NCBI GenBank assembly: GCA_900544105.1
Contig: UQUC01000004.1
Location: forward strand, 1-59,441
Direction of reading: 5' to 3'
DNA length: 59,441 nucleotides
Source of the DNA: an uncultured Oscillibacter sp.
GTDB taxonomy: Bacteria; Bacillota; Clostridia; Oscillospirales; Oscillospiraceae
Shown here: one piece after another, positions 1 through 6,722 of the stretch
How positions within the stretch are numbered: position 1 is the stretch's first letter
Layout: the number at the start of each line of letters is the position of its first letter
Translations under genes and position numbers: made by a program
The notes under the pieces: model-generated
The model's database searches: none
Seen by the model: the letters and a program-made list of their open reading frames with translations, nothing else
Told to the model about the DNA's origin: nothing

Positions 1-1
1 G

Positions 2-106
2 ACGCGAGGCCCTCGGGCATCTTCTTGTTACCGGATGATTATTGAGCACTTACGAAATACCATCAAGCAGATGGAGAAAACGAAGAAGGGGCGCGTAGCG
101 GAGTGA
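2..106 (+). CDS. Unrecognised ORF fragment (3' end only)
   Basis: An open frame runs in from the left edge and ends at TGA 104-106, giving 34 visible codons with a Lys/Arg-rich end. No domain is recognised. It lies outside the mobile element, downstream of and convergent with the cotJC 3' segment. It may be the end of a real gene cut by the window edge or a chance frame. Confidence 0.25.
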   Translation, partial: TRGPRASSCYRMIIEHLRNTIKQMEKTKKGRVAE

Positions 107-160
107 GCGCTAGCGTGGCAGGGGTATATTAAGTACCTCCGGGCGCACCTCCTGCGTAGG

Positions 161-328
161 CTACGCGTCCGCCTGATCGCTTTCGTGTTGTCGAATCACG
201 TCAACGCCTGCACTGAATGCCTTCTTGAAAGAATTTGCCACGTTAGAGATCTTCTCCGTGGCAAGACTCAGAGCATCCTTTGCTATGCTGAGAAAATCTT
301 CATATGCAGCGTAACAAAAGACCGCCAC
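161..328 (-). CDS. Small hypothetical ORF downstream of cotJC
   Basis: A 55-codon GTG-initiated frame with protein-like composition (helical, Ala/Ser/Lys-rich), ending at TAG 161-163. The start lies inside the hairpin that follows cotJC and has no clear ribosome binding site, so it may be a remnant of a longer gene or chance. No family recognised. Apart from this and the fragment before it, I see nothing in 107-315. Confidence 0.2.
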   Translation of the reverse strand: MAVFCYAAYEDFLSIAKDALSLATEKISNVANSFKKAFSAGVDVIRQHESDQADA

Positions 329-351
329 TCACATCTGAGTGGCGGTCTTTT
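316..351 (-). terminator. Rho-independent terminator after cotJC
   Basis: A perfect 16-bp stem (arms 316-331 and 336-351) with a 4-nt loop. Each arm has A/T-rich outer ends, so it could work in both directions. It begins 4 bp beyond the cotJC stop codon and would end the cotJ transcript. Confidence 0.9.
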
Positions 352-354
352 TTC

Positions 355-779
355 TTATTTGGATGGCATATCAAAGCTGGGATTCAGGTAATAGACGTTT
401 TTGCTGTTCATCCGCTCCTTAGCCAGACGCAGCGCTTCGCCAAATCTCTGGAAGTGGACCACCTCTCGTTCCCGGAGGAACTTGATGGCGTCGTTGACAT
501 CTGGATCATCGGAAAGGCGCAGAATGTTGTCGTAGGTGACGCGGGCCTTCTGCTCGGCGGCGAGGTCCTCGGTGAGATCCGCGATGGTATCACCGGTGAC
601 CTGCATGGTGGAGGCAGACCAGGGGCAGCCGGAGGCAAACTGTGGAAACACGCCGGTGGTGTGATCCACAAAATACGCGTCAAAGCCAGCGGTCTTGATC
701 TGCTCCTCGGTCAGGTTTCGAGTCAGCTGGTGAACCAGCGTGCCGATCATCTCCAAATGTCCCAGTTCCTCTGTGCCGA
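355..779 (-). CDS. cotJC: Spore coat protein CotJC, C-terminal segment (gene split by mobile element)
   Basis: This is the 3' part of cotJC, a manganese-catalase family coat protein that with CotJA and CotJB forms an inner spore-coat component made in the mother cell. The 136 residues after the core start with LGHLEMIGTLVHQL and include the second metal-motif helix (FLREREVVHFQRF). The family normally reads GTEExxHLEM here. The GTEE part is supplied by the core (766-779), and the first 65 residues are 22.8 kb away at 23523-23717. As it stands the fragment has no start of its own and only an internal Met at 756. Excision of the element would restore a 201-residue protein, close to the roughly 190 residues usual in the family. 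Confidence 0.93.
766..779. repeat. Attachment-site core, left junction
   Basis: The 14-bp sequence TTCCTCTGTGCCGA is repeated exactly at 23523-23536. It encodes the IGTEE segment of cotJC on the minus strand. The flanking bases differ at the two copies, as expected for the crossover region of a serine recombinase that left one copy at each end. Confidence 0.88.
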
Positions 780-972
780 CCGTGGAAGCCCAAGGGCCAC
801 AAGTACGAAAAAGCCTTGCGCCGCAAGGGTTACAGGCCGAAAAAGAGAGGGAAAACGCGAATGTGCAAAATGCCGGTTGGCTCCATTCCTTTGACGCGGA
901 CTACCACTATCGCGGCTCCGACCTTCACTACCATGTGAACATGTCCGCCGCGCTTTCGGAGGGAGGGGCGGT

Positions 973-1809
973 ATGGTGAAGGAATTTATCTCGCAGCTTC
1001 CACCGGACAAGCTGTCGCCCTTTGCAAAGCACCCCTATCGGGTGCGGGAGGATGCCGCTATGGACGAGCTGGTGGAGAGCATCCGTGTCCACGGCATTCT
1101 ATCGCCCTTGTTGGCCCGGCCAAAAGGGGAGGGCTATGAGCTGGTCAGCGGGCATCGGCGGCGCTTGGCGGCGCAGAAATTGGGCCTGTCCACCGTGCCG
1201 GTGCTGGTGCGGGAAATGACCGACGATGAAGCGGTGATCCTGATGGTGGACAGCAACCTTCAGCGGGAAAACCTGCTGCCCAGCGAAAAGGCATTTGCTT
1301 ACCAAATGAAGCTGGAGGCAATGAAACATCAAGGGAAATCAACTTCGTGCAAAGTCTGCACGAAGTCAAGAACAGATGAAATGATTGGGAAACACGAATC
1401 TGTTAGTGCAAGGACTATTCAGAACTATATCCGCCTGACCAACCTTGTTCCGCCGCTGCTTCAGATGGTGGACGATGGACGCATCGCCTTTTCTCCCGCC
1501 GTGGAGCTGTCCTATCTTACCCGAGATGAGCAGGCGGAGTTGTGGGACTTGATCGGGCGGGAGGATGCCACACCGTCGCTGTCACAGTCACTCCGCATGA
1601 AGCGGCTCTCCCGCGAGGCAAAGCTGACGCCGGAGGTGCTGTACGCCATTCTCACCGAGGAAAAGCCCAATCAGAAAGAGCAAATCCGAATCAAAACCGA
1701 GTCGCTGCGGAAGTATTTCCCGCGCAATTACTCTGCGCAGCAGATGGAGCGGGAGATCATCAAGCTGCTGGAGGCCCGTTACCGCGCAAAGAACAGGGGA
1801 GAGCGATGA
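973..1809 (+). CDS. ParB/RepB/Spo0J-family partition protein
   Basis: A 278-residue ParB-like DNA-binding protein. The N-terminal ParB/sulfiredoxin-fold domain has the family motif LVSGHRRRLAAQKLG near residue 60, followed by a DSNLQREN segment and a helix-turn-helix near residues 130-165. It probably segregates or stabilises the element, or acts as a regulator; no parA is present. The GGAGGGAGGGG run just upstream is the ribosome binding site. In the integrated state no promoter-rich sequence precedes it. In the excised circle it would follow the recombinase gene, with its ATG overlapping the new recombinase stop codon. Confidence 0.85.
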   Translation: MVKEFISQLPPDKLSPFAKHPYRVREDAAMDELVESIRVHGILSPLLARPKGEGYELVSGHRRRLAAQKLGLSTVPVLVREMTDDEAVILMVDSNLQRENLLPSEKAFAYQMKLEAMKHQGKSTSCKVCTKSRTDEMIGKHESVSARTIQNYIRLTNLVPPLLQMVDDGRIAFSPAVELSYLTRDEQAELWDLIGREDATPSLSQSLRMKRLSREAKLTPEVLYAILTEEKPNQKEQIRIKTESLRKYFPRNYSAQQMEREIIKLLEARYRAKNRGER

Positions 1810-1872
1810 TTTTCGCATACTGGCACTATACAAATTTCTTCCGTACAATAGCGGCAGAAAGGAGCGAGGATT

Positions 1873-2067
1873 ATGGAGCAGAATTTACCGCCATTGCCGC
1901 CGGAGCCGGACACCACAGAGGACAAGCTCCTGGAAACCATCATACGCCAGATGGCGGAAGCACAGGGCATCGACGAGGACTTGAAGGCGCGGGATCAAAT
2001 GGCGTGGGTAGGTGCGATGAACAACATCAAAAGCGCCGCGCTCGAGATCCTGCGAGAGTCCAAATAA
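1873..2067 (+). CDS. Small hypothetical protein (64 aa)
   Basis: A 64-residue acidic protein starting at ATG 1873, with AAGGAGCGAGG just upstream. It has a Pro-rich N-terminus (LPPLPPEP) followed by predicted helices. I do not recognise a family. It lies between parB and the truncated repA on the same strand and ends before a terminator at 2105-2142, so it is probably cotranscribed with parB. Confidence 0.55.
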   Translation: MEQNLPPLPPEPDTTEDKLLETIIRQMAEAQGIDEDLKARDQMAWVGAMNNIKSAALEILRESK

Positions 2068-2104
2068 CGCCCCAAGAAGGAAACAAAAGCAAAAAATCAA
2101 CGCA

Positions 2105-2142
2105 AGCGGAGACAGGTCAAATGCCTGCCTCCGCTATTTTTA
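2105..2142 (+). terminator. Rho-independent terminator upstream of repA
   Basis: Arms 2105-2116 and 2124-2135 form a 12-position stem with one mismatch, followed by ATTTTTAT. It ends the parB transcript or attenuates reading into repA, whose start codon is 26 bp further on. Confidence 0.7.
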
Positions 2143-2168
2143 TGCCCCAATGGGCAAGGAGGAACAAT

Positions 2169-2519
2169 ATGGATTATTTCTATGAGCATGAATCAGAGCT
2201 ATTTACATTTTACCGTGTTCCAAAGGTGCTGTTTACGGAGGAACCATTCAAAAACATGAATTGTGAAGCAAAATTACTTTACGGGTTATTGCTGGACAAA
2301 ATGGGACTTTCCCGCAAAAGCGGGTGGTTCGATAAGCAAGGGCGCGCCTTTGTTTACTATGGCATCAGCCACATTATGGAGGACTTGGGCTGCGCCCACA
2401 GCAAGGCGGAGAAGCTGCTATCCGAACTGAAGCAAGCTGGCCTGCTGCGCCGGAAACGGCAGGGGTTGGGGAAGCCGTCTGCACTGTACCCCCTGAAATT
2501 CGAAAACCGAATTTCTTGA
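2169..2519 (+). CDS. repA: Replication initiator protein A, N-terminal domain only (truncated)
   Basis: A 116-residue protein starting at ATG 2169 behind AAGGAGGAAC. It matches the RepA_N initiator domain found in plasmids and integrative elements of Firmicutes: FYRVPKVLF near the N-terminus, then the winged-helix segment ending LRRKRQGLGKP. Known family members are roughly two to three times longer. Here the frame stops just after the point where the variable linker begins. In-frame remnants resembling that linker (NKTE, SDTEI, IYQAEK) continue to about 2640, broken by stops. This points to a decayed or truncated initiator, so autonomous replication is doubtful. Confidence 0.75.
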   Translation: MDYFYEHESELFTFYRVPKVLFTEEPFKNMNCEAKLLYGLLLDKMGLSRKSGWFDKQGRAFVYYGISHIMEDLGCAHSKAEKLLSELKQAGLLRRKRQGLGKPSALYPLKFENRIS

Positions 2520-2544
2520 CTTTCGATTTTCGAATTTCAAGAAC

Positions 2545-2580
2545 GCTGAAAATCAGCGCACCTGAACGCTGATTTTCAGC
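2545..2580. repeat. Inverted repeat after truncated repA
   Basis: Perfect 14-bp arms at 2545-2558 and 2567-2580 (GCTGAAAATCAGCG and its complement) with an 8-nt loop. Each arm is itself nearly palindromic. It lies in the decayed 3' region of repA and could be an origin-type hairpin, or a terminator without a T tract. Confidence 0.6.
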
Positions 2581-2658
2581 TTCTAATAAGACTGAGTAGA
2601 GCGATACTGAGATAAATATATACCAAGCCGAAAAAAGAATAATAGGGAGGATCATCAG

Positions 2659-2829
2659 ATGAAGAACAAAGAGAACTTACGAGAAAAGCAGGTAAATCTC
2701 CGCTTGACGCAGGCAGAATATGAGCGGCTCACCCGCACCGCGCAGGACCACGGCATCGGGCGGGCGGCGTATCTCCGCATGGTGCTGCGGGGCGCGTGGC
2801 TGCGGGAGGACGGCAGAAAATCAGAATAA
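2659..2829 (+). CDS. Small ribbon-helix-helix/mobilization-type protein (56 aa)
   Basis: A 56-residue basic protein starting at ATG 2659 after GGGAGGATCATCAG. The motif QVNLRLTQAEYERL followed by helices looks like the ribbon-helix-helix fold of MobC-like relaxosome accessory proteins or small copy-control proteins. It overlaps the convergent HipA-like gene by 9 bp. It may be a shorter relative of the mobC-type gene at 4388-4693, which also starts with an LRLNEQEHE strand. Exact role unknown. Confidence 0.6.
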   Translation: MKNKENLREKQVNLRLTQAEYERLTRTAQDHGIGRAAYLRMVLRGAWLREDGRKSE

Positions 2830-3630
2830 CTTTTTCCGCTGGAATTTGATGCAGGCCGTCACACGGTCACGGATATAAGGAACATCCCGCTTGGCGTAAA
2901 ACTCCAGCGGCTCTGAAAGGGCCGCCCTGATCTCTTTTTCGGCAAAGTCGCAGCGAAGCTGCGGCCCATAGAGATTTTGGGCCGCATGGACCTGTCGGAC
3001 AAAGCCCGTTTTCATGGGCTGAGCCTTGAGCTGCCGCACCAATGCGTCCGGCTCGATCTCCATGGGATAGTCCCGTGTGTTGGACAGCAGGCCCGCACCA
3101 AAGTCGAAGATGGGGCAGTAGTCAAAGCCATCACCGCAGCGCAGCACAGCGATGTTGTTCAGATGCCGGTCCTCGTTGCCGAACAGCATATCCACCTCGA
3201 ACAGCAGCGTCAGATAGGTGCCGAAGCGGTCAAGTCCCGTCAGCCGCTCAACCTGCTCCACCAACCACGCAAGGCGGCTTTGAAGATTGGGCAGGCGGTT
3301 TACCGCGGTCTGCCAGTCCGGGCCAACGCCTTTTCTCAGCAGCTCCGCAAGGGTCAGGATGGCCTCGCCTGGGCGTAGAAAATTGGCACTGGAACAGCCG
3401 TTTCGGATGTGTCCGTGGACTTGCATCCGCTCCATGCGGTAGGTCACATAGCGAAAGCCCAGCGCATCTGTATTGGTTTGTGCCAGCAGCGCAGAGGTCA
3501 CGGCTTCAGCCAGTCCCTCGTAGCCGAACAGATCCAGCTTGTACCAGCGGCCATCTGCCAGCCATTTTTCCTGATTGCCCTTAGACGAGGTTTCCGCGAT
3601 GCGGCTTCCCGTTGTCAGTCTGATCGACAT
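2821..3630 (-). CDS. HipA-like kinase domain protein
   Basis: A 269-residue protein with the HipA/PI4K-like kinase signature: FGNEDRHLNNIAVL near residue 150 (catalytic Asp/Asn loop) and PIFDFGAGLLS about 20 residues later (DFG metal-binding motif). It lacks the usual HipA N-terminal domain. The start at 3630 is chosen because it lies 2 bp after the stop of the upstream gene, implying coupling. It probably phosphorylates a protein target and acts as the toxin or effector of a two-gene module with the AbrB-like partner at 3633-4187. The partner carries a domain that the second HipA-like protein of this element (16934-18073) has fused at its N-terminus. Confidence 0.75.
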   Translation of the reverse strand: MSIRLTTGSRIAETSSKGNQEKWLADGRWYKLDLFGYEGLAEAVTSALLAQTNTDALGFRYVTYRMERMQVHGHIRNGCSSANFLRPGEAILTLAELLRKGVGPDWQTAVNRLPNLQSRLAWLVEQVERLTGLDRFGTYLTLLFEVDMLFGNEDRHLNNIAVLRCGDGFDYCPIFDFGAGLLSNTRDYPMEIEPDALVRQLKAQPMKTGFVRQVHAAQNLYGPQLRCDFAEKEIRAALSEPLEFYAKRDVPYIRDRVTACIKFQRKKLF

Positions 3631-3632
3631 AT

Positions 3633-4187
3633 TCAGCCCTCCACAATTTTGATCCAGCACGAATCCTCTGCCATGCGCCCTTCGGTCTTGCGGATGATCG
3701 CCAGCGGGTCATAGCAGTCCAGTCCCAAGTCAGACAGGTAATATTTCAAACCGTCCCGCTCCTGCGGCACACAGCGGTCTTTCAAGAAGATTTGCAGATC
3801 GTCCCATGTGGGCTTGCGGTTCACGCCGAAAGCGGTGGAAAGGGGAGAACTGGCCTCGTTTTCGATGGCAAGTTGATGAGTGGTTTGGTCAGCGCAGATC
3901 TTCGTACAGAGCTTGTTCCCATCGTAGTAGTACAGGATCAGGAGGGCGTGAGCGCTGCTTCGGGCATTGGCCAGAAAGTCATCGTAATCAGACACGGCAG
4001 GGCGGCGGATGGTGATGCTTTCCCCATCGAATTGCAGCGTTACGGTGCGGCTGTCCTCAGAGATACCCAGGGCCTTCATCCAAACAGATGGCAGCGCCAT
4101 GCGGTAACCTTTGGCATCAGGACCGGCGTTTCCACCCGCCTTGTTGATAAGAATATTTGCAGTTCGTTCCTCGTGCAGCACGGTCAT
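3633..4187 (-). CDS. AbrB/SpoVT-like DNA-binding protein with HipA-partner domain
   Basis: A 184-residue protein. Residues about 10-65 look like a swapped-hairpin AbrB domain (GYRMALPSVWMKALGI, then LQFDGESITIRRP), typical of antitoxins. Residues about 128-182 (WDDLQIFLKDRCVPQER ... DPLAIIRKTEGRM) align with residues 45-99 of the HipA-like protein at 16934-18073. So the module appears to be a split version: DNA-binding antitoxin plus kinase N-lobe-type domain here, kinase core in the next gene. The start ATG at 4187 has GAGGTG just upstream. Probably autoregulates the pair. Confidence 0.65.
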   Translation of the reverse strand: MTVLHEERTANILINKAGGNAGPDAKGYRMALPSVWMKALGISEDSRTVTLQFDGESITIRRPAVSDYDDFLANARSSAHALLILYYYDGNKLCTKICADQTTHQLAIENEASSPLSTAFGVNRKPTWDDLQIFLKDRCVPQERDGLKYYLSDLGLDCYDPLAIIRKTEGRMAEDSCWIKIVEG

Positions 4188-4309
4188 TCACCTCAAAAGT
4201 TTCTTGCAATTATTATACAAATTGGACACCAATAAATCAAGAAGTTAATTTTACAACAGCGTTGTCACGAAAATGAAACCGCTATACGGAAGCTGCTTTC
4301 GCAAGCATA

Positions 4310-4352
4310 GCATTTGGCCGTCCAAATGCGCTTGTTAAGGGAAGCAATTCCC
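4310..4352. other. Candidate oriT (nested inverted repeats upstream of mobC)
   Basis: A perfect 8-bp inverted repeat (GCATTTGG/CCAAATGC, 4310-4329) is followed within 10 bp by GGGAA-gcaa-TTCCC (4339-4352) and then TATAACCCC. Hairpin plus conserved nick-region-like sequence directly before a mobC-type gene is the usual layout of a mobilizable oriT. No relaxase gene is present, so it could only be used in trans. The rest of 4188-4387 has no gene. Confidence 0.45.
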
Positions 4353-4387
4353 CTATAACCCCTTATGAATTGAAAGGAAAAACGATC

Positions 4388-4693
4388 ATGAGAAAACGAC
4401 CAATCAAAATATCGCTCCGTTTGAATGAGCAGGAGCATGAACATTTGAAACAGCAGGCTATGCTCTCTGGCTTCCCAATGGAAGTATTCCTCCGTGCGCT
4501 GATCTCTGGCATGAACCTCCGATCCCGACCACTCGCTGAATACGCCGAAATCCGGCGTCAACTCGCCGGCATTGGAAATAACATCAATCAAATTGCTCAT
4601 GTTGTCAACACCCGCGGCTTTGCCACGAAGGAAGACATTGCCGCAGTCACGACAGCACAGCGGGTGATCTGGCAGATCGCAAAGCGGCTTTGA
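4388..4693 (+). CDS. mobC: MobC-type relaxosome accessory protein
   Basis: A 101-residue protein starting at ATG 4388 behind AAAGGA. It has a ribbon-helix-helix-like N-terminus (IKISLRLNEQEHEHLKQQA) and the MobC family signature GIGNNINQIAHVVN near residues 64-77. MobC helps a relaxase bind and nick oriT. The relaxase gene that normally follows is absent and the next feature is a terminator, so this is a leftover of a mobilization region. Confidence 0.85.
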   Translation: MRKRPIKISLRLNEQEHEHLKQQAMLSGFPMEVFLRALISGMNLRSRPLAEYAEIRRQLAGIGNNINQIAHVVNTRGFATKEDIAAVTTAQRVIWQIAKRL

Positions 4694-4748
4694 GATAGCT
4701 TATTCCAAGATATATGCCGTCTGAACAAGGCCAACGACAAAAAGCAGA

Positions 4749-4789
4749 GCGCGCAGCCTCCTTTCTCAAGGCTGCGCGCCCGTTTTTGT
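4749..4789 (+). terminator. Rho-independent terminator after mobC
   Basis: Perfect 10-bp GC stem (GCGCGCAGCC at 4749-4758, GGCTGCGCGC at 4770-4779) with an 11-nt loop, then CCGTTTTTG. It separates the mobilization remnant from the toxin-antitoxin genes. Confidence 0.88.
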
Positions 4790-4827
4790 TATATCCCGCT
4801 TCTGGGACGCAAGCATCGAAATATTGC

Positions 4828-4855
4828 TTGTGGATACAGCGTTTTATGGTATAAT
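4828..4855 (+). promoter_or_regulatory. Promoter of mntA-hepT
   Basis: TTGTGG (4828-4833), a 16-bp spacer and a perfect TATAAT (4850-4855) lie about 65 bp before the mntA start. Consistent with sigma-A recognition. Confidence 0.6.
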
Positions 4856-4919
4856 TATTTTGTGAGATTATAACCAGAATGGTCAGTGAGCTTGAAGGCT
4901 TATCAAAGGAGTTGGTGTG

Positions 4920-5213
4920 ATGACAAAGTACGGAATTGATTCAACGGTTATTCACCAAATCATTAATCTGGCAAATAGGCATCACATCCAAACGGTGATT
5001 CTCTTCGGCTCCCGCGCGCGAGGGGACTTCCACCGCACAAGCGATATTGATTTAGCTGTGCAGGGAGGCGATGTATGCCGTTTCAGACTGGATGTTGAGG
5101 AAGAAACGCATACATTGCTGACCTTTGATGTGATAGATTTATGTTCTGATTTGTCCCCAGAATTGCGGGAAGCCATCAGCAAGGAGGGAGTATTGCTCTA
5201 TGAAAAAGTTTGA
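4920..5213 (+). CDS. mntA: MntA-type nucleotidyltransferase antitoxin
   Basis: A 97-residue minimal nucleotidyltransferase with the motif GSRARG at residues 30-35 and SDIDL at 41-45, which carries the catalytic aspartates. In the MNT/HEPN (type VII) systems this enzyme inactivates the HEPN RNase by adding AMP to a tyrosine. The next gene overlaps it by 14 bp and encodes the matching HEPN protein. A GTG lies one codon upstream, but ATG 4920 keeps better spacing from AAAGGAG. Confidence 0.88.
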   Translation: MTKYGIDSTVIHQIINLANRHHIQTVILFGSRARGDFHRTSDIDLAVQGGDVCRFRLDVEEETHTLLTFDVIDLCSDLSPELREAISKEGVLLYEKV

Positions 5214-5604
5214 TAACTACCGTAAAAATTTAGACGTTCTGCGGCGCTCTGATCAACAGGATCTCAACAATGAATTTATCATTAGCGGCATTATTGATAA
5301 GTTCTCCATTCAGTTTGAATTAGGCTGGAAGGTCTTAAAAGAGCTACTGACTTACGAAGGCATTGATGCCGCTAAAACGGGTTCCCCTCGTGAAATTATC
5401 AAGCAGGCGTACCAGTATTACCCTTGCATAGAGGAAGATGTGTGGCTGGATATGCTGTCCCAGCGCAACAATATGGCGCATATTTACGATGGAAATGCCG
5501 CGCAAGCACTGGCACAGGAGATCATCAACCGCTTTATTCCGGCCTTTGAAACGCTGGGAAAAAGCATCTGTGAGCGATACGCCGATCTTCTGGATACGCT
5601 CTGA
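5200..5604 (+). CDS. hepT: HepT-type HEPN toxin
   Basis: A 134-residue all-helical HEPN protein (HI0074/nucleotidyltransferase substrate-binding family). It has the RNase motif RX4HXY intact (R89, H94, Y96 in RNNMAHIY). The tyrosine is the residue known to be AMP-modified by MntA partners. Gene order, overlap with mntA and length fit a complete toxin-antitoxin pair. It probably cleaves RNA when released. Confidence 0.88.
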   Translation: MKKFDNYRKNLDVLRRSDQQDLNNEFIISGIIDKFSIQFELGWKVLKELLTYEGIDAAKTGSPREIIKQAYQYYPCIEEDVWLDMLSQRNNMAHIYDGNAAQALAQEIINRFIPAFETLGKSICERYADLLDTL

Positions 5605-5636
5605 GGAACTATTCTATAAAAGCATGGAGGCCCACG

Positions 5637-6251
5637 ATGGCACTTGAGAATAAACTTGGCATCACCAACTCCGCCGAGCTTGCCCGTGAGGAGGAGCGCA
5701 TCAGCAAAAAGAAGGCTGTAGAACTATTTGAGAGCGGCGCTCTGGACAAGCTGGCACCCGGCAGATTCACGTCACTGCAAGCCATTCATAAGGCGCTGTT
5801 CGAGGATATTTATGACTTTGCCGGTGAACTGCGCACGGTGAATTTGGCAAAGGGCAATTTCCGCTTTGCGCCGCTGATGTATCTGGAGGCGGCGCTTGGA
5901 AACATCGACAAGATGCCCCAGTCCACCTTTGACGAGATCATCGAGAAGTATGTGGAGATGAATATCGCCCACCCGTTCCGAGAGGGCAACGGCCGCAGCA
6001 CCCGCCTGTGGCTTGACCAGATGCTGAAAGCCGGCATCGGGCAGGTGGTGGATTGGAGCCGTGTCGATAAGGAGGACTACCTGCTGGCCATGGAGCGCAG
6101 CCCCATCAAGGACGTGGAGATCAAGGTGTTGCTGAAAGCGGCCCTGACCGATGACGTGAACAGCCGTGAAGTTTTTATGAAGGGCATCGACCACAGCTAC
6201 TACTATGAGGGGTATACGACCTTCAAGACGGAAGATCTGAGTAAGGAATGA
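5637..6251 (+). CDS. fic: Fic/DOC-family protein, class III (self-inhibited) AMP-transferase
   Basis: A 204-residue Fic protein with the full active-site motif HPFREGNGR at residues 112-120, starting 33 bp after hepT. The C-terminal end contains SYYYEG (187-192), matching the (S/T)xxxE(G/N) inhibitory helix that defines class III Fic proteins, of which the Neisseria meningitidis enzyme is the model. It therefore should transfer AMP from ATP to a target protein and be restrained by its own C-terminal helix. A target in known homologues is DNA gyrase; none can be assigned here. It overlaps the next gene by ATGA. Confidence 0.9.
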   Translation: MALENKLGITNSAELAREEERISKKKAVELFESGALDKLAPGRFTSLQAIHKALFEDIYDFAGELRTVNLAKGNFRFAPLMYLEAALGNIDKMPQSTFDEIIEKYVEMNIAHPFREGNGRSTRLWLDQMLKAGIGQVVDWSRVDKEDYLLAMERSPIKDVEIKVLLKAALTDDVNSREVFMKGIDHSYYYEGYTTFKTEDLSKE

Positions 6252-6526
6252 GGTGCACATTGATTTTGCGGACAAAAGCGCTTTCCAAAAGTATCAGCCC
6301 CAAAGTTTCAAAGTATCAATTTGATACTTTGAACTGCTCGCTGGAGGAACTGGCTGTTTTGGAGCGGGTCGCACAGAACCCAAGCATCAAGCAGCAGGAA
6401 CTTGTGAGCGCAACGGGTAAATCCATCGCAACCGTGAAGCGGATCATAACGTCCTTGCAGGATAAGAACTATATCCGCAGAGAGAACGGCAAGAGATACA
6501 GCAAATGGGAAGTGCTGGCTGATTAG
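6248..6526 (+). CDS. Winged helix-turn-helix protein, Fic partner
   Basis: A 92-residue protein whose residues 30-90 form a winged helix (LEELAVLERVAQNPSIKQQEL, then GKSIATVKRIITSLQ and a wing ending YSKWEVL). It is coupled to fic by an ATGA overlap. Similar winged helices occur as the C-terminal part of longer Fic or AlbA-type proteins, so this may be a detached domain. It could bind DNA to autoregulate the fic operon. It lies about 80 bp before the cas promoter, so an effect on cas is possible but unsupported. Confidence 0.65.
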   Translation: MRCTLILRTKALSKSISPKVSKYQFDTLNCSLEELAVLERVAQNPSIKQQELVSATGKSIATVKRIITSLQDKNYIRRENGKRYSKWEVLAD

Positions 6527-6604
6527 GAGCCCTTTGGGATCAAGTCTCTTAAATGAAATAGAACCTGCCTTAGCGAATACTCCGGTAAATTAGACTATAC
6601 TTTG

Positions 6605-6633
6605 TTGACATAACAGGCAGATAATTGTATCAT
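6605..6633 (+). promoter_or_regulatory. Promoter of the cas operon
   Basis: A perfect -35 box TTGACA (6605-6610), a 17-bp spacer and TATCAT (6628-6633) are about 90 bp before the cas3 start codon. This is one of the strongest promoter matches in the window. Confidence 0.8.
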
Positions 6634-6648
6634 ATGAATAAGATAAGG

Positions 6649-6702
6649 GCTGCTTCTCGGCCCCAAGAAGTCAGCTCTGCAAAGTTACAGGGCTGATTTT
6701 TT
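6649..6702 (+). promoter_or_regulatory. Possible attenuator in the cas operon leader
   Basis: A terminator hairpin (arms 6671-6679 and 6688-6696, 9 bp with one G-U, 8-nt loop, then six T) sits between the cas promoter and cas3. An upstream segment 6649-6657 can instead pair with 6666-6675 (nine Watson-Crick pairs, T6671 bulged). This would take up the 5' arm of the terminator. The two folds are mutually exclusive, the layout of a transcriptional attenuator. No ligand, leader peptide or protein site is evident. Confidence 0.5.
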
Positions 6703-6722
6703 GCTATTTGGGAGGTGTTAAG

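Noticed and set aside
1542..2168. Upstream extension of the repA frame to 325 codons
   Set aside because: The extension covers parB and the small ORF in another frame and is not protein-like; ATG 2169 has its own ribosome binding site.
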